A stretch of DNA of 64,000 nucleotides from Achromobacter anxifer (GTDB lineage Bacteria > Pseudomonadota > Gammaproteobacteria > Burkholderiales > Burkholderiaceae_B): contig NZ_CAHLAR010000007.1 in NCBI RefSeq assembly GCF_903652925.1, positions 62,001-126,000 on the forward strand. Reading direction: 5' to 3'. Made by a program: the position numbers and the translations under genes. Under the pieces are notes generated by a model, which was not told where the DNA came from, ran no database searches, and saw only the letters and a program-made list of their open reading frames with translations. Positions 62,120 to 64,000 of the stretch are shown piece by piece (positions within the stretch are counted from its first letter, which is position 1; every line of letters begins with the position of its first letter).

Positions 62120-63076
62120 TTATGCGTTCAGCACCCGGATGGGCTTGCCTGCCTTCCATGCCTTCACCGCTTCCAGCGCGTTCTGGTAGAAGGCTTCGAA
62201 GTTCTCGCGGCTGACGTAACCCAGGTGCGGCGTCAGGATCACGTTGTCCAGGTCGCGCACGGAATCGGTGGGCGACAGCGGCTCCTCGGGATAGACGTCC
62301 AGGCCGGCGCCGGCGATGCGGAATTTCACCAGTGCGTCCATCAGGGCGGTCTGGTCCACCAGGCCGGCGCGCGAGGTGTTGACCAGGTAGGCCGTCGGCT
62401 TCATGGCGGCCAGCGCGGCGGCGTCGACCACGTGACGGCTGCGCTCGGACAGGATCAGGTGCAGGCTGATGACGTCGGAAGTCTCGAAGAGTTCGTGCTT
62501 GTCCACCCGCTTCACGCCCGCGGCCTCGGCGCGCTCATCGGTCAGGTTGGGGCTCCAGGCCACCACGTCCATGCCGAAGGCCTGCCCCACCTTGGCCACC
62601 GCCGCGCCCAGCTTGCCCAGGCCCAGCACGCCCAGGCGCTTGCCCGCCAGCGGCTCGGGCATGCCCGTCTGCCACATGCCGCGGCGCATGGCGGCGTCTT
62701 CGGCGGGCAGGTGCTTGAACAGGCCCAGGATATGCGCCCAGGCCAGCTCGGCCGTGGCGGTGTTGGCGTCGGCACTGCCGGGCGCGCCGCACACGACGAT
62801 GCCCTGCTCGGCGCAAGCCTGCATGTCGATGGCGTTGTTGCGCATGCCGGTCGTGACCAGGAGGCGCAGGTTCGGCAGCGCGCGGATCCGTTCCGCGGGG
62901 AACGGCGTGCGCTCGCGCATGGCGACGATCACGTCGAAGGATTCGAGCGATGGCTCGACCTGCCCTTCGGGAATGTAGTTGTTGAAGATCCGCACCTCGG
63001 CGTTGCCGCCCAGCGAGGTCCAATCCGCATAGCGCTTGGCTACGTCGTGGTAATCGTCGAGTATTGCGATTTTCAA
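62120..63076 (-). CDS. D-2-hydroxyacid dehydrogenase family protein
   Basis: NAD(P)-dependent dehydrogenase of 318 residues. Nucleotide motif GLGKLG (152-157), LVNTSRAGLVD with the catalytic arginine, DVYPEEPL with the glutamate and LTPHLGYVS with the histidine. N-terminal MKIAILDDYHDVAKRYADW is usual for the glyoxylate/3-phosphoglycerate-dehydrogenase-like branch found in beta- and alphaproteobacteria. Substrate unknown. Convergent with ttcA. Confidence 0.9.
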   Translation of the reverse strand: MKIAILDDYHDVAKRYADWTSLGGNAEVRIFNNYIPEGQVEPSLESFDVIVAMRERTPFPAERIRALPNLRLLVTTGMRNNAIDMQACAEQGIVVCGAPGSADANTATAELAWAHILGLFKHLPAEDAAMRRGMWQTGMPEPLAGKRLGVLGLGKLGAAVAKVGQAFGMDVVAWSPNLTDERAEAAGVKRVDKHELFETSDVISLHLILSERSRHVVDAAALAAMKPTAYLVNTSRAGLVDQTALMDALVKFRIAGAGLDVYPEEPLSPTDSVRDLDNVILTPHLGYVSRENFEAFYQNALEAVKAWKAGKPIRVLNA

Positions 63077-63138
63077 GGGTTGTCTCCGGGTGGCATGGCG
63101 CCCGCGGCGCCAGCCTCCCGGCCGGCGCCGCGCGCCGG

Positions 63139-63936
63139 TCAGTTCAAGCGGGCTTTGAATTGATCCAGCGGCAAGGCGCCGCTGACGCGCGAACCGTCTT
63201 CAAAGAAGGAAGTGGGCGTGCCGCGCACCATCAGCTTCTGGCCCAGGGCCAGCAGCTTGTCCTCGGGCACGTCGCAATTCGCGGTGGCGGGCTTCTTGCC
63301 GCGCAGCATCCAGTCGTCCCACGTGGCGCCCGGATCCTTCGAGCACCACACGTCGCGCACCTTGTCCTTGGAATCCGGCGACAGGATGGGATAGAGGAAG
63401 GTGTAGACAGTGATGTTGTCGACGTTTTCCAGGGTCTTGCGCAGCTGCTTGCAGTAGCCGCAATTGGGGTCCTCGAAAATCGCCACCTTGCGCGAGCCGT
63501 CGCCCTTGACCTGCTTGATGGCCAGGTCCAGCGGCAACTGGTCGAACGACACGGCGCTCAGGCGCTCCTGCGATTCGCGGGTCACGTCGCGGCGCGTCAT
63601 GGCGTCGATCAGCGGACCTTCCATGACCCAGGTCACCTTCTCGTCGGTGTAGATCAGGTCCATGCCCAGCTGCACCTCGAACAGGCCATAGGGCGTGCGA
63701 CGCACGGCCGTCACGTCCATGCCGGTGAAACGCTGCTTGAAACGGTCCTTGACCGCATCCGCCACGGGATCGGCCGGCGCCACCTGGGTGGTGGAATAGC
63801 TCTTGTCGCCCTTGGCAGGCTGCCCCACGGACTGCGTGGAGACAGACTTGTCGCCCTGGGCCGAAGCCGTGGCGGACAAGCCCAGGCCCGCGGCCAGGAA
63901 ACAAGCCGCCAGGGTGGCGGATATGCGGAAATTCAT
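63139..63936 (-). CDS. dsbC: Periplasmic thiol:disulfide isomerase, DsbC-like
   Basis: Rearranges wrong disulfides in the periplasm. The 265-residue precursor has signal peptide MNFRISATLAACFLAAGLGLSATASAQ, a low-complexity N-terminal part with two GDKS(V/Y)ST copies (residues 28-34 and 43-49), the DsbC dimerisation domain (about 58-130), and a thioredoxin domain with CGYC (159-162) in FEDPNCGYCKQL and cis-proline RGTPTSFF. A second cysteine pair (VWCSKD and ANCDVP) matches the structural disulfide of DsbC. Same strand as the dehydrogenase gene, 62 bp upstream of its start. Confidence 0.9.
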   Translation of the reverse strand: MNFRISATLAACFLAAGLGLSATASAQGDKSVSTQSVGQPAKGDKSYSTTQVAPADPVADAVKDRFKQRFTGMDVTAVRRTPYGLFEVQLGMDLIYTDEKVTWVMEGPLIDAMTRRDVTRESQERLSAVSFDQLPLDLAIKQVKGDGSRKVAIFEDPNCGYCKQLRKTLENVDNITVYTFLYPILSPDSKDKVRDVWCSKDPGATWDDWMLRGKKPATANCDVPEDKLLALGQKLMVRGTPTSFFEDGSRVSGALPLDQFKARLN

Positions 63937-64000
63937 CGGTACTCCTGTACTTGTCTATCGTGTTCCAGCGTGGAAAGGGTAACCGATACGCGCTGAAGCG

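Overview
This 64 kb, GC-rich window looks like a chromosomal segment of a betaproteobacterium of the Alcaligenaceae, most like Achromobacter or Bordetella. The reasons are the complete atpIBEFHAGDC operon near hemE and priA, the many LysR-type regulators, and the abundance of solute-binding-protein transport systems. Genes are densely packed. I see no rRNA, tRNA, insertion sequence, prophage or CRISPR array.

Layout. 1-9.2 kb: an edge-truncated SDR gene and divergent LysR gene, then an acyl-CoA catabolic cluster (3-hydroxyacyl-CoA dehydrogenase, CaiB-type CoA transferase, acyl-CoA dehydrogenase, TetR regulator, divergent nitronate-monooxygenase-like flavoprotein, two crotonase-fold proteins). 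9.3-10.5 kb: nnrD repair enzyme and a small unknown protein behind a well-formed promoter carrying two identical short palindromes. 10.9-23.5 kb: a peptide or acyl-amino-acid scavenging island with two paralogous family-5 binding proteins, one DppBCDF-like transporter, an aspartoacylase-like amidohydrolase, an alpha/beta hydrolase, an M20 peptidase and an autotransporter barrel without a passenger. 23.5-32.3 kb: dapD, a glutamine amidotransferase, a Rep-type helicase, priA, hemE and an odd Fis-type regulator with heptapeptide repeats. 32.5-40.1 kb: the ATP synthase operon. 40.3-47 kb: a DUF1254 protein, an enoyl-CoA hydratase, an M61 peptidase, an intergenic inverted-repeat element, and a LysR/maleate isomerase pair.

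47.0-57.8 kb is the most interesting part: a ten-gene operon on the minus strand for short-chain amides. It contains a Urt/Fmd-type ABC transporter (binding protein, two permeases, two ATPases), aliphatic amidase AmiE with all catalytic residues, a CbbQ/NorQ-type AAA+ ATPase, a CbbO/NorD-type VWA protein, the amide sensor AmiC and the ANTAR antiterminator AmiR. Its leader holds a perfect 14-bp terminator stem preceded by two small hexaloop hairpins, the second mutually exclusive with the terminator. That is the layout expected of an ANTAR-controlled antiterminator.

57.9-64 kb: a LysR gene divergent from a PcaD-like hydrolase, a thioredoxin-reductase-like protein without CxxC, folB, ttcA, a D-2-hydroxyacid dehydrogenase and a DsbC-like isomerase.

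Starts were chosen by family length and ribosome-binding sites. Functional calls rest on motifs read by eye; no database search was run.
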